Made by a program: the position numbers and the translations under genes
Origin: Formosa sp. Hel3_A1_48
GTDB lineage: Bacteria > Bacteroidota > Bacteroidia > Flavobacteriales > Flavobacteriaceae
Direction of reading: 5' to 3'
DNA length: 64,000 nt
Assembly (NCBI RefSeq): GCF_001735715.1
Contig: NZ_CP017259.1
Coordinates: forward strand, 803,501 to 867,500
The notes under the pieces: generated by a model
The model's input: only the letters and a program-made list of their open reading frames with translations
What the model was told of the DNA's origin: nothing
The model's database searches: none
In this document: in pieces, positions 1 to 10,901 of the stretch
Layout: each line of letters opens with the position of its first letter
Numbering within the stretch: the first letter of the stretch is position 1

Positions 1-1545
1 TTCTAATTGCTTCAGCACATTTCGCTCTTTAACACTTAGTGATAGTTTAGAAAAATCTATTTGTCCATCAGTAGGGGCTTTTCTTAAAATGGCCTGAATT
101 CGAGCATATGTGTATTGAATAAAAGGCCCAGTATTTCCTTGAAAATCTACAGATGCTTCAGGATCAAAAAGTATTGATTTTTTAGGATCAACTTTGAGAA
201 TAAAATACTTCAAAGCCCCCAAACCTATAATACTATACGTATTGTTTTTTTCAGCCTCTGAGTATCCGTCGAGCTTACCGAGGTCTTGCGATATTAGCTG
301 AGCTGTATTGGTCATTTCTAAAACCAAATCATCTGCGTCAACCACAGTACCTTCGCGGCTTTTCATTTTACCACTTGGTAAATCTACCATACCATAACTT
401 AAATGAAAAAGATTTTGAGCCCATTCAAATCCTAATTTTTTAAGAATATGAAAAAGAACTTTAAAATGATAATCTTGTTCATTACCTACAGTATACACCA
501 TTGCAGAGATATCAGGACAATCCTTAACGCGTTGTACCGCTGTTCCAATGTCTTGAGTCATATAAACCGCTGTACCATCTGAACGAAGTACAATTTTTTC
601 ATCCAATCCTTCTTCTGCTAAATCACACCATACCGAACCATCGTCTTTTTTGAAAAACACCCCTTTTTTGAGTCCTTCTTCAATAAAAGATTTCCCTAAA
701 AGATAGGTCTCACTTTCATAGTAATAAGAATCAAAATTAACACCTAAATTATTGTAGGTCAATTCGAATCCGTCATATACCCACTGATTCATGGTTTTCC
801 AAAGCTTAACTACCTCAGCATCACCAGCCTCCCATTGACGAAGCATTTCTTGTGCAGCCAAAAGTATAGGCGCTTTAACTTTAGCTTCATCTAATGCCAA
901 ACCGTCTTGCTCAAGTTTAGCAATTTCCTTTTTATATTCTTGATCAAATTTTACGTAGAAATTCCCTACAAATTTATCTCCTTTAATTCCGGTAGATTCG
1001 GGCGTTTGACCCTGTGCAAAACGTTGCCAAGCCAACATACTTTTACAAATGTGAATCCCTCGGTCATTGATGATTTGTGTTTTGTAGACTTTTTTGCCCG
1101 AAGCTTTTAAAATTTCTGCGATACTAAAACCTAAAAGGTTGTTTCTGATGTGCCCTAAATGCAAGGGCTTATTTGTATTCGGAGAGGAGTACTCCACCAT
1201 TACAGCATCGCTTTGAGCAGCTGAAATAAAACCAAATTTTTCAACTGATTGAATTCGACGAAATAATTGAAAAAAATAAGTATCTGAAAGTACTAAATTT
1301 AAAAAGCCCTTCACTACATTAAATGAAACCACTTCGTCTGAACACGCTACTAAATAGGCTCCTAATTGTTCGCCTAGCTGTACTGGATTCATTTTTACCA
1401 TCCGCAACATTGGAAATGTAACGACAGTAATATCGCCTTCAAAATCTTTTCGAGTAGCCTGAAATTCAATGTGGTCTATCTCCGTCTGAAACTGAGATTT
1501 AAATGCTGATTTTATGTGTTGAGAAAGAATTTTTTGAAGACTCAT
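1..1545 (-). CDS. argS: arginyl-tRNA synthetase (3' end outside window)
   Basis: Class I aminoacyl-tRNA synthetase that charges tRNA-Arg in the cytoplasm. The frame is open from ATG at 1545 to the window edge: 515 codons of a family usually near 590, so the anticodon-binding end is cut off by the window and not by mutation. The N-terminal Add-1-like domain is followed by SPNTNKPLHLGHIRNN, the HIGH motif in its HLGH form, near 1140-1190. GKMKSREGT near 340-370 is the KMSKS-like loop. The upstream neighbour on the same strand is the CtlX-like gene, but a -7 box in the gap suggests argS has its own promoter. Confidence 0.95.
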   Translation of the reverse strand, partial: MSLQKILSQHIKSAFKSQFQTEIDHIEFQATRKDFEGDITVVTFPMLRMVKMNPVQLGEQLGAYLVACSDEVVSFNVVKGFLNLVLSDTYFFQLFRRIQSVEKFGFISAAQSDAVMVEYSSPNTNKPLHLGHIRNNLLGFSIAEILKASGKKVYKTQIINDRGIHICKSMLAWQRFAQGQTPESTGIKGDKFVGNFYVKFDQEYKKEIAKLEQDGLALDEAKVKAPILLAAQEMLRQWEAGDAEVVKLWKTMNQWVYDGFELTYNNLGVNFDSYYYESETYLLGKSFIEEGLKKGVFFKKDDGSVWCDLAEEGLDEKIVLRSDGTAVYMTQDIGTAVQRVKDCPDISAMVYTVGNEQDYHFKVLFHILKKLGFEWAQNLFHLSYGMVDLPSGKMKSREGTVVDADDLVLEMTNTAQLISQDLGKLDGYSEAEKNNTYSIIGLGALKYFILKVDPKKSILFDPEASVDFQGNTGPFIQYTYARIQAILRKAPTDGQIDFSKLSLSVKERNVLKQLE

Positions 1546-1565
1546 CGACTACTTTTTTTCACAAG

Positions 1566-1573
1566 CAAAGATA
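1566..1573 (-). promoter_or_regulatory. -7 box of probable argS promoter
   Basis: The minus strand reads TATCTTTG, an exact match to the Bacteroidota -7 consensus TAnnTTTG, about 20 bases before the argS ATG. No convincing TTTG -33 box lies at the usual distance, so this rests on the -7 box alone. Confidence 0.4.
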
Positions 1574-1589
1574 CATTTTTTTACCTCTA

Positions 1590-2534
1590 TTAATTAGTCA
1601 CTTTAGGCAAAAATATCTCAGCCATCATGCAGCGTGCGCTTCCGCCACCGCAAACTTCAATAGTATCAAGAGGGCTTGATATTAGGGTGGTGTGCTTTTC
1701 GAGTTGAGTGCGTTGATCAGCGCGAAGAGAATCGAACGAAGACTGGCTCATAACTAGATAGGATTTCTGATCTGCGCCACTAAGCTGAAGCATATTCCCC
1801 GCAAATTGATTGATCTGATTTTCTGTGAGGTCGACAATATCTTTGTTAGTTTGTTTTAAATGATTGACTAAGTTTTTACGTTCTTTCTTATCGTCAATAG
1901 AATTCAAACATACGAGTGCGAAGGTGGTGCCGACACACATCATGACATTAGTATGGTATATTTTCTTTCGTTTTAGACCAACAGGTTGATAGGCCGAAAA
2001 CACAACAGGGAAAAAATCAAAATCCTCACAAAATTCAATAAAGAGTGCTTCGTCTGCACGAGGTGATAATGCACAATATGCCTTTCTGTTCTCACGATCT
2101 AAAATAATACTCCCTGTGCCTTCTAAAAAAACTTCTTCTTGCTCTGCAGCACTGTAATCAATAATGTGTTCAATAAAAAATCCGTTTTGTTCCACTGCTT
2201 CCAAAATAGACTCCTTGCGCTCGTGACGTCTATTTTCTGCAAACATAGGGTATAAAGCGGCGGTGCCATTATGATGAAATGAAATCCAATTATTCGGAAA
2301 TATTGAATCGGGGGTATCAAATTCCTTAGTGTCATTAACAACAATAACGTGGACACCAACAGAGCGTAATTTGTCTACAAGTGCATCAAATTCTTGGGCA
2401 GCTAATCTGTTGACTTCAACGGGTTTTAGGTCCTTTATTTTCTTCTGGTAGTAGTTGTTGACCGCTGTTTGTTCATTCATTCGAAATTGAACAGGACGGA
2501 TCATCAAAACGGAATTTGTAATTTGTTTATTCAT
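1590..2534 (-). CDS. ctlX: CtlX-like amidinohydrolase (arginine deiminase superfamily)
   Basis: Predicted cytosolic hydrolase of the guanidino-group-modifying superfamily, closest by recall to the citrulline-utilisation hydrolase CtlX. The 314-residue protein starts MNKQITNSVLMIRPVQFRMN. It has a central FPNNWISFH segment, a His region (YHTNVMM) near 193-199, and a C-terminal GGGSARCMM with the probable nucleophile Cys302. Its ATG directly abuts the stop of the DDAH-like gene (2535), so the two are very probably cotranscribed and act on related guanidino or ureido compounds. Superfamily assignment is secure; the citrulline substrate is inferred from family resemblance only. Confidence 0.75.
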   Translation of the reverse strand: MNKQITNSVLMIRPVQFRMNEQTAVNNYYQKKIKDLKPVEVNRLAAQEFDALVDKLRSVGVHVIVVNDTKEFDTPDSIFPNNWISFHHNGTAALYPMFAENRRHERKESILEAVEQNGFFIEHIIDYSAAEQEEVFLEGTGSIILDRENRKAYCALSPRADEALFIEFCEDFDFFPVVFSAYQPVGLKRKKIYHTNVMMCVGTTFALVCLNSIDDKKERKNLVNHLKQTNKDIVDLTENQINQFAGNMLQLSGADQKSYLVMSQSSFDSLRADQRTQLEKHTTLISSPLDTIEVCGGGSARCMMAEIFLPKVTN

Positions 2535-3449
2535 CTATAAGCGAATTAAAGGCAGAGTTGAGCACCTCAAAAGACCTCCTTGCTTGGATATTTCTGAGTA
2601 GCTTACCTTTTCTACCTTGAATTTATGAAGTTCTAACCATTTATTTAACCTTGTAAAACCTGCCTCGGAGATAACAACATCATTGGAAATTGAAAAGACA
2701 TTACAATTCATATTTGCCATTTCTTGTTTAGTTGTTAAATAAATATGCTCTTTGCCAAATAGTTTTTCCAAAAAAATAAAATCCTCTTGATTTGTAAATC
2801 CTTCTCTATGCAATAGTGCTTTGCCTCTTCCGAGTGGCTGAAAACAACAATCTAAATGAAGTGCGCCTTCCAATGGATTAGTATTTGACTTTTTCAATTC
2901 AAGTGCTTTAACTTTTTTATTGGGGAAAAGTGACCGAAGTGCTTCTACCGCTTGAATATTAGTTCGTGCAGTGATAAAACTTGAGTAATCATCCCCTAAA
3001 TAAACACCTACAAAAATATAATCATTGTGGACAATCACATCGCCGCCCTCTACATGACATTCTTCTGGAAGTTCGATGCATTTTTGGGAATCAATTTGAC
3101 GCACAATTTGATCTAAGGCTGAAAATTCCTCTGCACGATCTGGCAATATATTGGATTTGATTAGTTTATCCTCGATTACGAAAGCTATATCTCTAGCGAA
3201 AATTTGATTACAATTTTCAATAATATTTGGGCGATACACCTTGACGCCATGCGATTCAAAAATTTGAACTAAGGCGCTCATTTCTTCTACCATATCCTTT
3301 TCTGATGGATAGGTGCCTTGAAGAACATGTTTCAGGCTACTAGGGTCGTAGCAAGCTTCTGGAGTTGGGGTAGGGCCGTTACTTTTAGCCACACCGAGAA
3401 CAACTGCTTTTAATGTACTGAATTCATTTAAAACGTTTAAGTTCAGCAT
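2535..3449 (-). CDS. DDAH/arginine deiminase-family hydrolase
   Basis: A 304-residue amidinotransferase-fold protein, probably hydrolysing a free arginine-type guanidinium group. Active-site elements are in the family order: FARD at 84-87, EGGD at 134-137, HLD at 198-200 and a C-terminal nucleophile Cys296 in GGLLRCSTLP. It is shorter than classical ArcA deiminases (about 400 residues) and resembles dimethylarginine dimethylaminohydrolases. It lies 15 bases after gltA and abuts the CtlX-like gene, so the three probably form an operon linking arginine or citrulline breakdown with the TCA cycle. Exact substrate unknown. Confidence 0.7.
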   Translation of the reverse strand: MLNLNVLNEFSTLKAVVLGVAKSNGPTPTPEACYDPSSLKHVLQGTYPSEKDMVEEMSALVQIFESHGVKVYRPNIIENCNQIFARDIAFVIEDKLIKSNILPDRAEEFSALDQIVRQIDSQKCIELPEECHVEGGDVIVHNDYIFVGVYLGDDYSSFITARTNIQAVEALRSLFPNKKVKALELKKSNTNPLEGALHLDCCFQPLGRGKALLHREGFTNQEDFIFLEKLFGKEHIYLTTKQEMANMNCNVFSISNDVVISEAGFTRLNKWLELHKFKVEKVSYSEISKQGGLLRCSTLPLIRL

Positions 3450-3464
3450 ATATGTAGGTATTGA

Positions 3465-4748
3465 TTAGCGCTTTGAAGAAGAGAAAGATCGAGCAGTTTC
3501 TCCACTGTATATCTGTCTCGGACGCCCAATTGGTTCTTTACGCAAACGCATTTCGCGCCACTGCCCTATCCACCCTGGTAAACGCCCTAGAGCAAACATA
3601 ACGGTAAACATATCTACAGGAATTCCCATAGCCCTGTAGATTATACCAGAATAAAAGTCCACATTAGGGTACAGTTTTCTTTGTACAAAATAAGGATCGG
3701 CAAGAGCTTCTCTTTCTAAACCTTTGGCAATATCTAAAATAGGGTCTTCTACTCCCAAATCATTTAAAACTTCGTCGGCTGCTACTTTGATAATTTTAGC
3801 TCGTGGATCAAAGTTTTTGTACACACGATGACCAAAGCCCATAAGGCGAAACGGATCGCTTTTGTCTTTTGCTTTTGCCATGTATTTCTTGGTGTCTCCT
3901 CCATCTTCTTTAATTGCCTCTAACATTTCTAATACTGCTTGGTTTGCTCCTCCGTGAAGTGGACCCCATAAAGCAGAAATACCAGATGAAATTGAAGCAA
4001 ATAAACCTGCATGTGATGACCCAACAATACGAACAGTAGAAGTCGAGCAGTTTTGCTCGTGATCAGCATGAAGGATGAGTAACTTGTTTAAAGCATTGAC
4101 AATAATTGGATTTTGCACATAGGCTTTATTTGGTTGCTTAAACATCATTTTCAATACGTTTTCAACAAAACCTAAATCTTCGTCTCCATAATCCAAAGGT
4201 AAGCCTTGCTTTTTACGCATTGTCCATGCTACTAAAACAGGAAGTTTTCCGAGAAGCTTAACTACGGAATTATACATGTCTTCTTCTGATTCTACATTTA
4301 CAGACCCTGGATTAAAAGCTGTGAGTGCTGAAGTGAGCGAAGACAACACACCCATGGGGTGTGCGGATTTTGGGAATGCATCTAATATTTTTCTGATGTC
4401 ATCATCTACAATAGAATTCTCTTTGATGTCTTCATGAAATTTAGAAAGTTGCTCGTCTGTTGGCAACTCTCCAAAAATTAACAAAAAGGCAACTTCTAAA
4501 AAATCAGCTTTTGCTGCAAGTTCTTCAATGGAATACCCTCTGTACCTTAAAATTCCTTTTTCTCCGTCTAAAAAAGTAATTGCACTCTCACAAGAACCTG
4601 TATTTTTAAATCCAGGGTCGATAGTAGTTACTCCACCAGTGACTGCACGAAGACTACTGATGTTGATGGCTATTTCTTTTTCAGTTCCGTGGACAATTGG
4701 AAAGTCATATTTTTGTCCGTTGAATTCGAGGGTAGCTTTTTCTGACAT
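3465..4748 (-). CDS. gltA: citrate synthase
   Basis: Type II (hexameric) citrate synthase that condenses acetyl-CoA with oxaloacetate at the entry of the TCA cycle. The 427-residue length is normal. The N-terminal beta domain (EFNGQKYDFP) is followed by the catalytic blocks WGPLHGGANQAVLEML and GFGHRVYKNFDPRA, then YPNVDFYSG near the C terminus. The protein ends in a Ser-rich tail (ARSFSSSKR). It is the first gene of a tight run with two arginine deiminase-superfamily genes; the eno terminator separates it from eno upstream. Confidence 0.95.
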   Translation of the reverse strand: MSEKATLEFNGQKYDFPIVHGTEKEIAINISSLRAVTGGVTTIDPGFKNTGSCESAITFLDGEKGILRYRGYSIEELAAKADFLEVAFLLIFGELPTDEQLSKFHEDIKENSIVDDDIRKILDAFPKSAHPMGVLSSLTSALTAFNPGSVNVESEEDMYNSVVKLLGKLPVLVAWTMRKKQGLPLDYGDEDLGFVENVLKMMFKQPNKAYVQNPIIVNALNKLLILHADHEQNCSTSTVRIVGSSHAGLFASISSGISALWGPLHGGANQAVLEMLEAIKEDGGDTKKYMAKAKDKSDPFRLMGFGHRVYKNFDPRAKIIKVAADEVLNDLGVEDPILDIAKGLEREALADPYFVQRKLYPNVDFYSGIIYRAMGIPVDMFTVMFALGRLPGWIGQWREMRLRKEPIGRPRQIYSGETARSFSSSKR

Positions 4749-4841
4749 TATTCAGTAGGAAATTTAAATTATTAGAATCGCAATTTACAAAATCGCCACC
4801 TTATTTTCAATAAAAACCTCATATTATTGACGGCCTAAAAC

Positions 4842-4873
4842 AACAAAGCCTCTCAAAAATGAAAGGCTTTGTT
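4842..4873 (-). terminator. terminator after eno
   Basis: A perfect 10-bp stem AACAAAGCCT / AGGCTTTGTT with a 12-base loop lies 19 bases past the eno stop. On the minus strand it is followed by GTTTT, a short T-run, so it is a moderate intrinsic terminator between eno and gltA. Confidence 0.6.
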
Positions 4874-4891
4874 AAAACACTAATAAAATGT

Positions 4892-6265
<1,374 letters not shown>

Positions 6266-6325
6266 TTAAACTACAACGATATAGTAAAATTTAGAACAAA
6301 AATTGATTCATGAGCGCTAGAAACT

Positions 6326-7423
6326 CTATTTGAGAAGGTCGATAAATTGATCGAAAAGATATGACGAATCGTGCGGCCCTGGACTAGCTTCAGGATGATA
6401 CTGCACAGAAAAGCATTTTTTATTTTTCATAGATATTCCCGCAACAGTATGATCGTTAAGGTGTAAATGACTGATTTCTAATTCAGGATTAGCTTCAGCT
6501 TCCTCTCTGTTAACTGCAAATCCGTGGTTTTGTGAAGTGATTTCTCCTTTACCGGTTTTTAAATTTTTCACGGGATGATTAATTCCACGATGACCGTTAT
6601 GCATTTTATACGTGGAAACTCCATTGGCTAAAGCAATAACTTGATGACCGAGACAAATACCAAAAAGAGGAAGATTTTTTTCTATGATTTTTTTTGCTAA
6701 AGCTTGAGCCTCCACTAGTGGTTGAGGATCTCCTGGGCCATTAGACAAGAAATAACCGTCGGGGTTCCATGCACTTAGTTCTTCAAAGCTTGCATCGTAA
6801 GGAAAAACTTTAATATAAGCATCGCGCTTTGCAAAATTTCTCAGTATATTTTTTTTGATTCCGATATCAAGGGCGGCAATTTTATAAGTTGAATTTTCAT
6901 CACCAAAATAGTAAGGCTCTTTGGTCGATACTTTAGAGGCCAATTCTAAGCCTTCCATATGTGGCACTTCAGATAGTTGTTTTTTTAGCGCTTCAATGTT
7001 TTCAATATCTGTTGAAATAACGGCATTCATAGCGCCATTTTCTCTAATGTAACTAACCAAGGCCCTAGTATCCACATCTGAAATAGCAAAAAGATCATTG
7101 GCTTCAAAGAAATTCTCTAGACTACCATGCGCATCAACTCGTGAATATTCATAGCTAAAATTTTTACAAATTAAGCCAGCAATTTTGATGTCACTTGATT
7201 CCATCTCATTGTCATTTACTCCATAGTTCCCTATGTGTGCGTTGGTAGTCACCATAAGCTGACCAAAATAGGATGGATCTGTAAATACTTCTTGATAGCC
7301 AGTCATTCCAGTATTAAAACATACTTCACCAAACGCAGTTCCTTCTTTCCCAATGGCCTTTCCATGAAAAATGGTGCCGTCTGCGAGTAATAATATTGCC
7401 TTTTTTCTTGATTTATACCTCAT
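6326..7423 (-). CDS. carA: carbamoyl-phosphate synthase small (glutaminase) subunit
   Basis: Glutamine amidotransferase subunit that hydrolyses glutamine and passes ammonia to CarB for carbamoyl phosphate, used in pyrimidine and arginine synthesis. The 365-residue protein has the CPSase small-chain N-terminal domain (FNTGMTGYQEVFTDPSY) and a class I glutaminase domain with Cys257 in FGICLGHQ, His343 and Glu345 in YHPEASPGPHD. carB is not in the window. It follows rplQ on the same strand but lies beyond a strong terminator, so it is probably transcribed separately. Confidence 0.96.
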   Translation of the reverse strand: MRYKSRKKAILLLADGTIFHGKAIGKEGTAFGEVCFNTGMTGYQEVFTDPSYFGQLMVTTNAHIGNYGVNDNEMESSDIKIAGLICKNFSYEYSRVDAHGSLENFFEANDLFAISDVDTRALVSYIRENGAMNAVISTDIENIEALKKQLSEVPHMEGLELASKVSTKEPYYFGDENSTYKIAALDIGIKKNILRNFAKRDAYIKVFPYDASFEELSAWNPDGYFLSNGPGDPQPLVEAQALAKKIIEKNLPLFGICLGHQVIALANGVSTYKMHNGHRGINHPVKNLKTGKGEITSQNHGFAVNREEAEANPELEISHLHLNDHTVAGISMKNKKCFSVQYHPEASPGPHDSSYLFDQFIDLLK

Positions 7424-7460
7424 AGTTACGTGTTGGTTATAGCGTATAACAAAATTGCAT

Positions 7461-7493
7461 AAAAAAAAGGATAAACTAAAAAAGTTTATCCTT
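7461..7493 (-). terminator. intrinsic terminator of the ribosomal superoperon
   Basis: An 11-bp perfect stem AAGGATAAACT / AGTTTATCCTT with a 5-base loop runs straight into eight T on the minus strand. It lies 25 bases after the rplQ stop. This is the clearest end of the long ribosomal transcript; it also separates it from carA. Confidence 0.9.
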
Positions 7494-7517
7494 AATATTT
7501 TAAATGATTATTAACAT

Positions 7518-7988
7518 TTATTCTTCTTCTTGAGTTGCTTCTGCAGTGACGGCTGCAGCTACTGCTTTTGCTTTACCTCTTCGGCTTCTTCGCGTTGTTT
7601 TCTTCTTCGGTTTGTCGGCGTTATAAATTTCATTGAAATCAACAAATTCTATCATCGCCATGTCTGCGTTATCGCCAAGACGATTTCCCAACTTTATGAT
7701 TCTGGTGTATCCACCAGGACGATCTCCGATTTTGACAGCAACGTCTCTAAAAAGTTCAGCAACAGCAGCTTTCTGACGCAATCTACTGAAAACGATTCTG
7801 CGGTTGTGTGTCGTGTCTTCTTTAGATTTAGTGACAAGTGGCTCAATAAATTGTTTGAGTGCTTTTGCTTTAGCAACGGTTGTATTGATTCGCTTGTGTT
7901 CAATCAACGAGCAAGCCATGTTTGCAAGCATCGCCTTTCTGTGTGCTGTTTTTCTTCCTAAATGATTAGTTTTCTTTCCGTGTCTCAT
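7518..7988 (-). CDS. rplQ: 50S ribosomal protein L17
   Basis: Large-subunit protein near the exit tunnel and last gene of the superoperon. The first 115 residues are the conserved domain ([30 protein letters not shown]). A lineage-typical C-terminal extension rich in Lys/Arg and then Ala/Glu ([16 protein letters not shown]...EATQEEE) makes it 156 residues, against about 127 in E. coli. A strong terminator follows. Confidence 0.97.
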   Translation of the reverse strand: MRHGKKTNHLGRKTAHRKAMLANMACSLIEHKRINTTVAKAKALKQFIEPLVTKSKEDTTHNRRIVFSRLRQKAAVAELFRDVAVKIGDRPGGYTRIIKLGNRLGDNADMAMIEFVDFNEIYNADKPKKKTTRRSRRGKAKAVAAAVTAEATQEEE

Positions 7989-8060
7989 TTTGTTATATAT
8001 TAACCATCATCTTGCTTCGACCCAAAACTTGTTTTGCATTGGGGCGCAAAATATGATGTG

Positions 8061-9053
8061 TTACTCTTTGTCTAATTTATATTTACTAAGGTCCATTCCA
8101 AAACTTAAACCTTTAATATTCACAAGCTCCTCTAATTCAGTAAGTGATTTTTTTCCAAAGTTTCTAAACTTCATTAAATCATTTTTATTAAAAGACACTA
8201 AGTCTCCTAATGTATCTACCTCGGCTGCTTTAAGGCAGTTAAGGGCACGAACTGAAAGATCCATGTCGATAAGTTTTGTTTTCAATAATTGACGCATGTG
8301 TAGCGACTCTTCATCGTAAGTCTCAGTTTGCGCAATCTCATCCGCCTCTAATGTAATACGCTCATCAGAGAATAACATAAAGTGGTGGATTAGAATTTTT
8401 GCAGCTTGAGTGAGTGCATCCTGCGGATTTATCGATCCGTCAGTAATAATTTCAAATACTAGTTTTTCGTAGTCTGTTTTCTGCTCTACACGGAAATTTT
8501 CTACGCTGTACTTTACATTTTTGATTGGTGTGTAAATAGAATCTGTAAAAATTGTACTTACAGCTGCTGAGGATTTTTTGTTTTCTTCAGCAGGTACATA
8601 ACCTCTACCCTTTTCTATAGTAAGCTCCATAGAAATATTAACCTTTGGATCTAAATTACAAAGGACTAGATCAGTATTCAAAATTTGAAATCCTGAGATA
8701 AATTTCTGGAAATCTCCGGCAGTGATTTTATCTTGTCCTGAAATTGAAATTGAGACAGATTCGTTATCTACTTCGTCGATTTGACGCTTGAATCTTATCT
8801 GTTTAAGGTTCAAAATGATTTCTGTAACGTCTTCAACGACACCAGAAATTGTAGAAAATTCGTGATCTACGCCTTCAATCTTAACTGAAGTAATTGCAAA
8901 TCCTTCAAGAGATGATAGTAAAACTCGTCTCAAAGCATTTCCTACGGTCAATCCGTAACCAGGTTCTAGGGGTCTGAATTCGAATTTACCTTCGTAATCC
9001 GTAGAATCTATCATGATGACTTTGTCGGGCTTCTGAAAATTTAAAATTGCCAT
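8061..9053 (-). CDS. rpoA: RNA polymerase alpha subunit
   Basis: Alpha subunit that nucleates RNA polymerase assembly and contacts upstream DNA and regulators. The 330 residues comprise an N-terminal dimerisation domain ([22 protein letters not shown]) and the C-terminal domain with two HhH-like motifs ([14 protein letters not shown] and [12 protein letters not shown]). It lies between rpsD and rplQ, the standard alpha-operon order; 21 bases separate it from rpsD and 72 from rplQ. Confidence 0.98.
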   Translation of the reverse strand: MAILNFQKPDKVIMIDSTDYEGKFEFRPLEPGYGLTVGNALRRVLLSSLEGFAITSVKIEGVDHEFSTISGVVEDVTEIILNLKQIRFKRQIDEVDNESVSISISGQDKITAGDFQKFISGFQILNTDLVLCNLDPKVNISMELTIEKGRGYVPAEENKKSSAAVSTIFTDSIYTPIKNVKYSVENFRVEQKTDYEKLVFEIITDGSINPQDALTQAAKILIHHFMLFSDERITLEADEIAQTETYDEESLHMRQLLKTKLIDMDLSVRALNCLKAAEVDTLGDLVSFNKNDLMKFRNFGKKSLTELEELVNIKGLSFGMDLSKYKLDKE

Positions 9054-9074
9054 ATTGCTGTGTGTTTCAGTTAA

Positions 9075-9680
9075 TTATTTAGAATACAATTCGACGATGA
9101 ATTGCTCATTGATGTTTTCTGGAATTTGGATTCTTGCTGGTACAGATACAAAAGTTCCAGATTTTGTATCGTTGTTGAATGTAATCCATTCATATACTGC
9201 AGAAGACCCTTCAAGAGATGTATTGATTGCCTCAAGTGATTTAGACTTTTCGCGAACCGCTATAACATCTCCAGCTTTTAGGCTGTATGATGGGATGTTT
9301 ACAACACCTCCGTTTACTGTAATGTGTCTGTGAGAAACAAGTTGTCTAGCACCTCTTCTTGAACGGGATAAGCCCATTCTATACACTACGTTATCCAATC
9401 GTGATTCACAAAGTTGAAGCAGAACTTCACCAGTAATACCTTGTGCAGCTGTTGCTTTTTTGAATAAGTTTCTGAATTGTCTTTCAAGAATACCATAGGT
9501 ATACTTCGCTTTTTGCTTCTCCATTAATTGAATAGCATATTCAGATTTTTTGCCACGGCGTCTGTTATTTCCGTGTTGTCCTGGAGGATAATTTCTTTTT
9601 TCAAAAGACTTATCTTCTCCGAAGATCGCTTCGCCAAATTTTCGGGCGATTTTTGTTTTAGGACCAGTATATCTTGCCAT
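9075..9680 (-). CDS. rpsD: 30S ribosomal protein S4
   Basis: Primary 16S rRNA-binding protein that starts assembly of the small-subunit body. The 201-residue protein has the N-terminal domain ([17 protein letters not shown]) and the S4 RNA-binding domain ([31 protein letters not shown]). The N-terminal zinc cysteines of some S4 proteins are absent. A 93-base gap separates it from rpsK, one of the longer gaps in the operon; no clear promoter or terminator was seen in it. Confidence 0.97.
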   Translation of the reverse strand: MARYTGPKTKIARKFGEAIFGEDKSFEKRNYPPGQHGNNRRRGKKSEYAIQLMEKQKAKYTYGILERQFRNLFKKATAAQGITGEVLLQLCESRLDNVVYRMGLSRSRRGARQLVSHRHITVNGGVVNIPSYSLKAGDVIAVREKSKSLEAINTSLEGSSAVYEWITFNNDTKSGTFVSVPARIQIPENINEQFIVELYSK

Positions 9681-9773
9681 TTTGTTTTGTGTTTGAAGAG
9701 GTCTTGGGAATTAAGGTCTTTATCTTATCCTTCGCCAATTGTTAATCCTCTCGATTATACTTATTTATTAATA

Positions 9774-10157
9774 TTAAACTCGACGTCTTTTAGGAGGTCT
9801 ACATCCATTGTGCGGAGTTGGTGTCACATCGATAATTTCTGTAACTTCAATGCCGCCGTTATGGATGCTTCGGATAGCAGATTCTCTACCATTCCCAGGA
9901 CCTTTAACATAGACTTTTACTTTTTTAAGGCCTGCTTCTTTAGCAACACCAACAGCATCTTCAGCTGCCAATTGAGCAGCATAGGGCGTGTTTTTCTTTG
10001 ACCCACGGAAACCCATTTTCCCAGCGGAAGACCATGAAATCACGTCTCCTTTTTTATTGGTCAACGAAATGATGATGTTGTTGAATGAAGCCGTGATATG
10101 GGCTTCTCCAGTTGATTCTACGATTACCTTTCTTTTTTTAGTACTTGACTTTGCCAT
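9774..10157 (-). CDS. rpsK: 30S ribosomal protein S11
   Basis: Small-subunit platform protein near the Shine-Dalgarno/anti-SD helix. The 127 residues include [34 protein letters not shown] and the C-terminal signature [18 protein letters not shown]. Eleven bases separate it from rpsM upstream. Confidence 0.97.
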   Translation of the reverse strand: MAKSSTKKRKVIVESTGEAHITASFNNIIISLTNKKGDVISWSSAGKMGFRGSKKNTPYAAQLAAEDAVGVAKEAGLKKVKVYVKGPGNGRESAIRSIHNGGIEVTEIIDVTPTPHNGCRPPKRRRV

Positions 10158-10168
10158 ATTACTAATTA

Positions 10169-10543
10169 TTATTTAGTTACTTTTTTCTTGTTAGCAACTG
10201 TTTTTCTTTTACCTTTTCTTGTTCTGGAGTTGTTTTTGGTACGTTGACCGCGAAGTGGTAATCCAGATCTGTGGCGGATTCCTCTATAGCAACCAATGTC
10301 CATAAGGCGCTTGATATTCAGTTGTGTTTCTGAACGCAATTCACCTTCAATTGTGTAGCTTCCAACAGCATCACGGATTTTCCCAATTTCTTCATCGGTC
10401 CAATCGGATACTTTTGTACTCTCATCTACTTTAGCTGTTGCTAAAATCTCTTTAGCACGGCTTCTACCAATTCCATAGATATATGTCAATGAAATTACTC
10501 CTCTTTTTTGTTTTGGGATGTCTACCCCTGCAATTCTAGCCAT
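10169..10543 (-). CDS. rpsM: 30S ribosomal protein S13
   Basis: Small-subunit head protein that contacts the P-site tRNA and bridges to the 50S. The 124-residue protein starts [26 protein letters not shown] and carries the signature [22 protein letters not shown] with a basic C-terminal tail. Only two bases separate it from the rpmJ stop. Confidence 0.97.
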   Translation of the reverse strand: MARIAGVDIPKQKRGVISLTYIYGIGRSRAKEILATAKVDESTKVSDWTDEEIGKIRDAVGSYTIEGELRSETQLNIKRLMDIGCYRGIRHRSGLPLRGQRTKNNSRTRKGKRKTVANKKKVTK

Positions 10544-10545
10544 AA

Positions 10546-10662
10546 TTAACCTTGTCTTTGTTTGAATCTAGGATTCTTTTTGTTGATTACGTAAAGTCTT
10601 CCTTTTCTTCGTACGATTTTGCAATCTGCACTTCGTTTTTTAATTGATGCTCTTACTTTCAT
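10546..10662 (-). CDS. rpmJ: 50S ribosomal protein L36 (zinc-free form)
   Basis: A 38-residue protein in the standard place between infA and rpsM. The sequence starts [20 protein letters not shown] and ends FKQRQG, so identity is secure despite the small size. Only one Cys (residue 14) remains of the usual zinc ligands, so this is the C-minus form that does not bind zinc, as I recall for other Bacteroidota. Confidence 0.95.
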   Translation of the reverse strand: MKVRASIKKRSADCKIVRRKGRLYVINKKNPRFKQRQG

Positions 10663-10673
10663 CTTACTTATTT

Positions 10674-10889
10674 TTAGTATCTATAAGTTATTCTCGCCTT
10701 AGATAAATCGTAAGGACTCATTTCTAATTTAACTTTATCTCCAGGCAATAACTTAATGTAATGCATGCGCATTTTCCCTGAGATGTGTGCGGTCACGATG
10801 TGACCATTTTCCAATTCAACACGAAACATCGCATTTGATAATGCTTCGATGATTGATCCGTCTTGTTCTATTGCTGGTTGTTTTGCCAT
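10674..10889 (-). CDS. infA: translation initiation factor IF-1
   Basis: A 71-residue OB-fold factor that binds the 30S A site during initiation. Motifs are [39 protein letters not shown] and the C-terminal [11 protein letters not shown]. It lies 12 bases after secY; the map and adk genes found between secY and infA in many other phyla are absent here. Confidence 0.97.
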   Translation of the reverse strand: MAKQPAIEQDGSIIEALSNAMFRVELENGHIVTAHISGKMRMHYIKLLPGDKVKLEMSPYDLSKARITYRY

Positions 10890-10901
10890 AGTATATAAAT
10901 T

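Noticed and set aside
7530-7961. 143-codon plus-strand ORF opposite rplQ
   Set aside because: It is the antisense shadow of the conserved rplQ gene, with Cys/Phe-rich low-quality sequence and no family resemblance.
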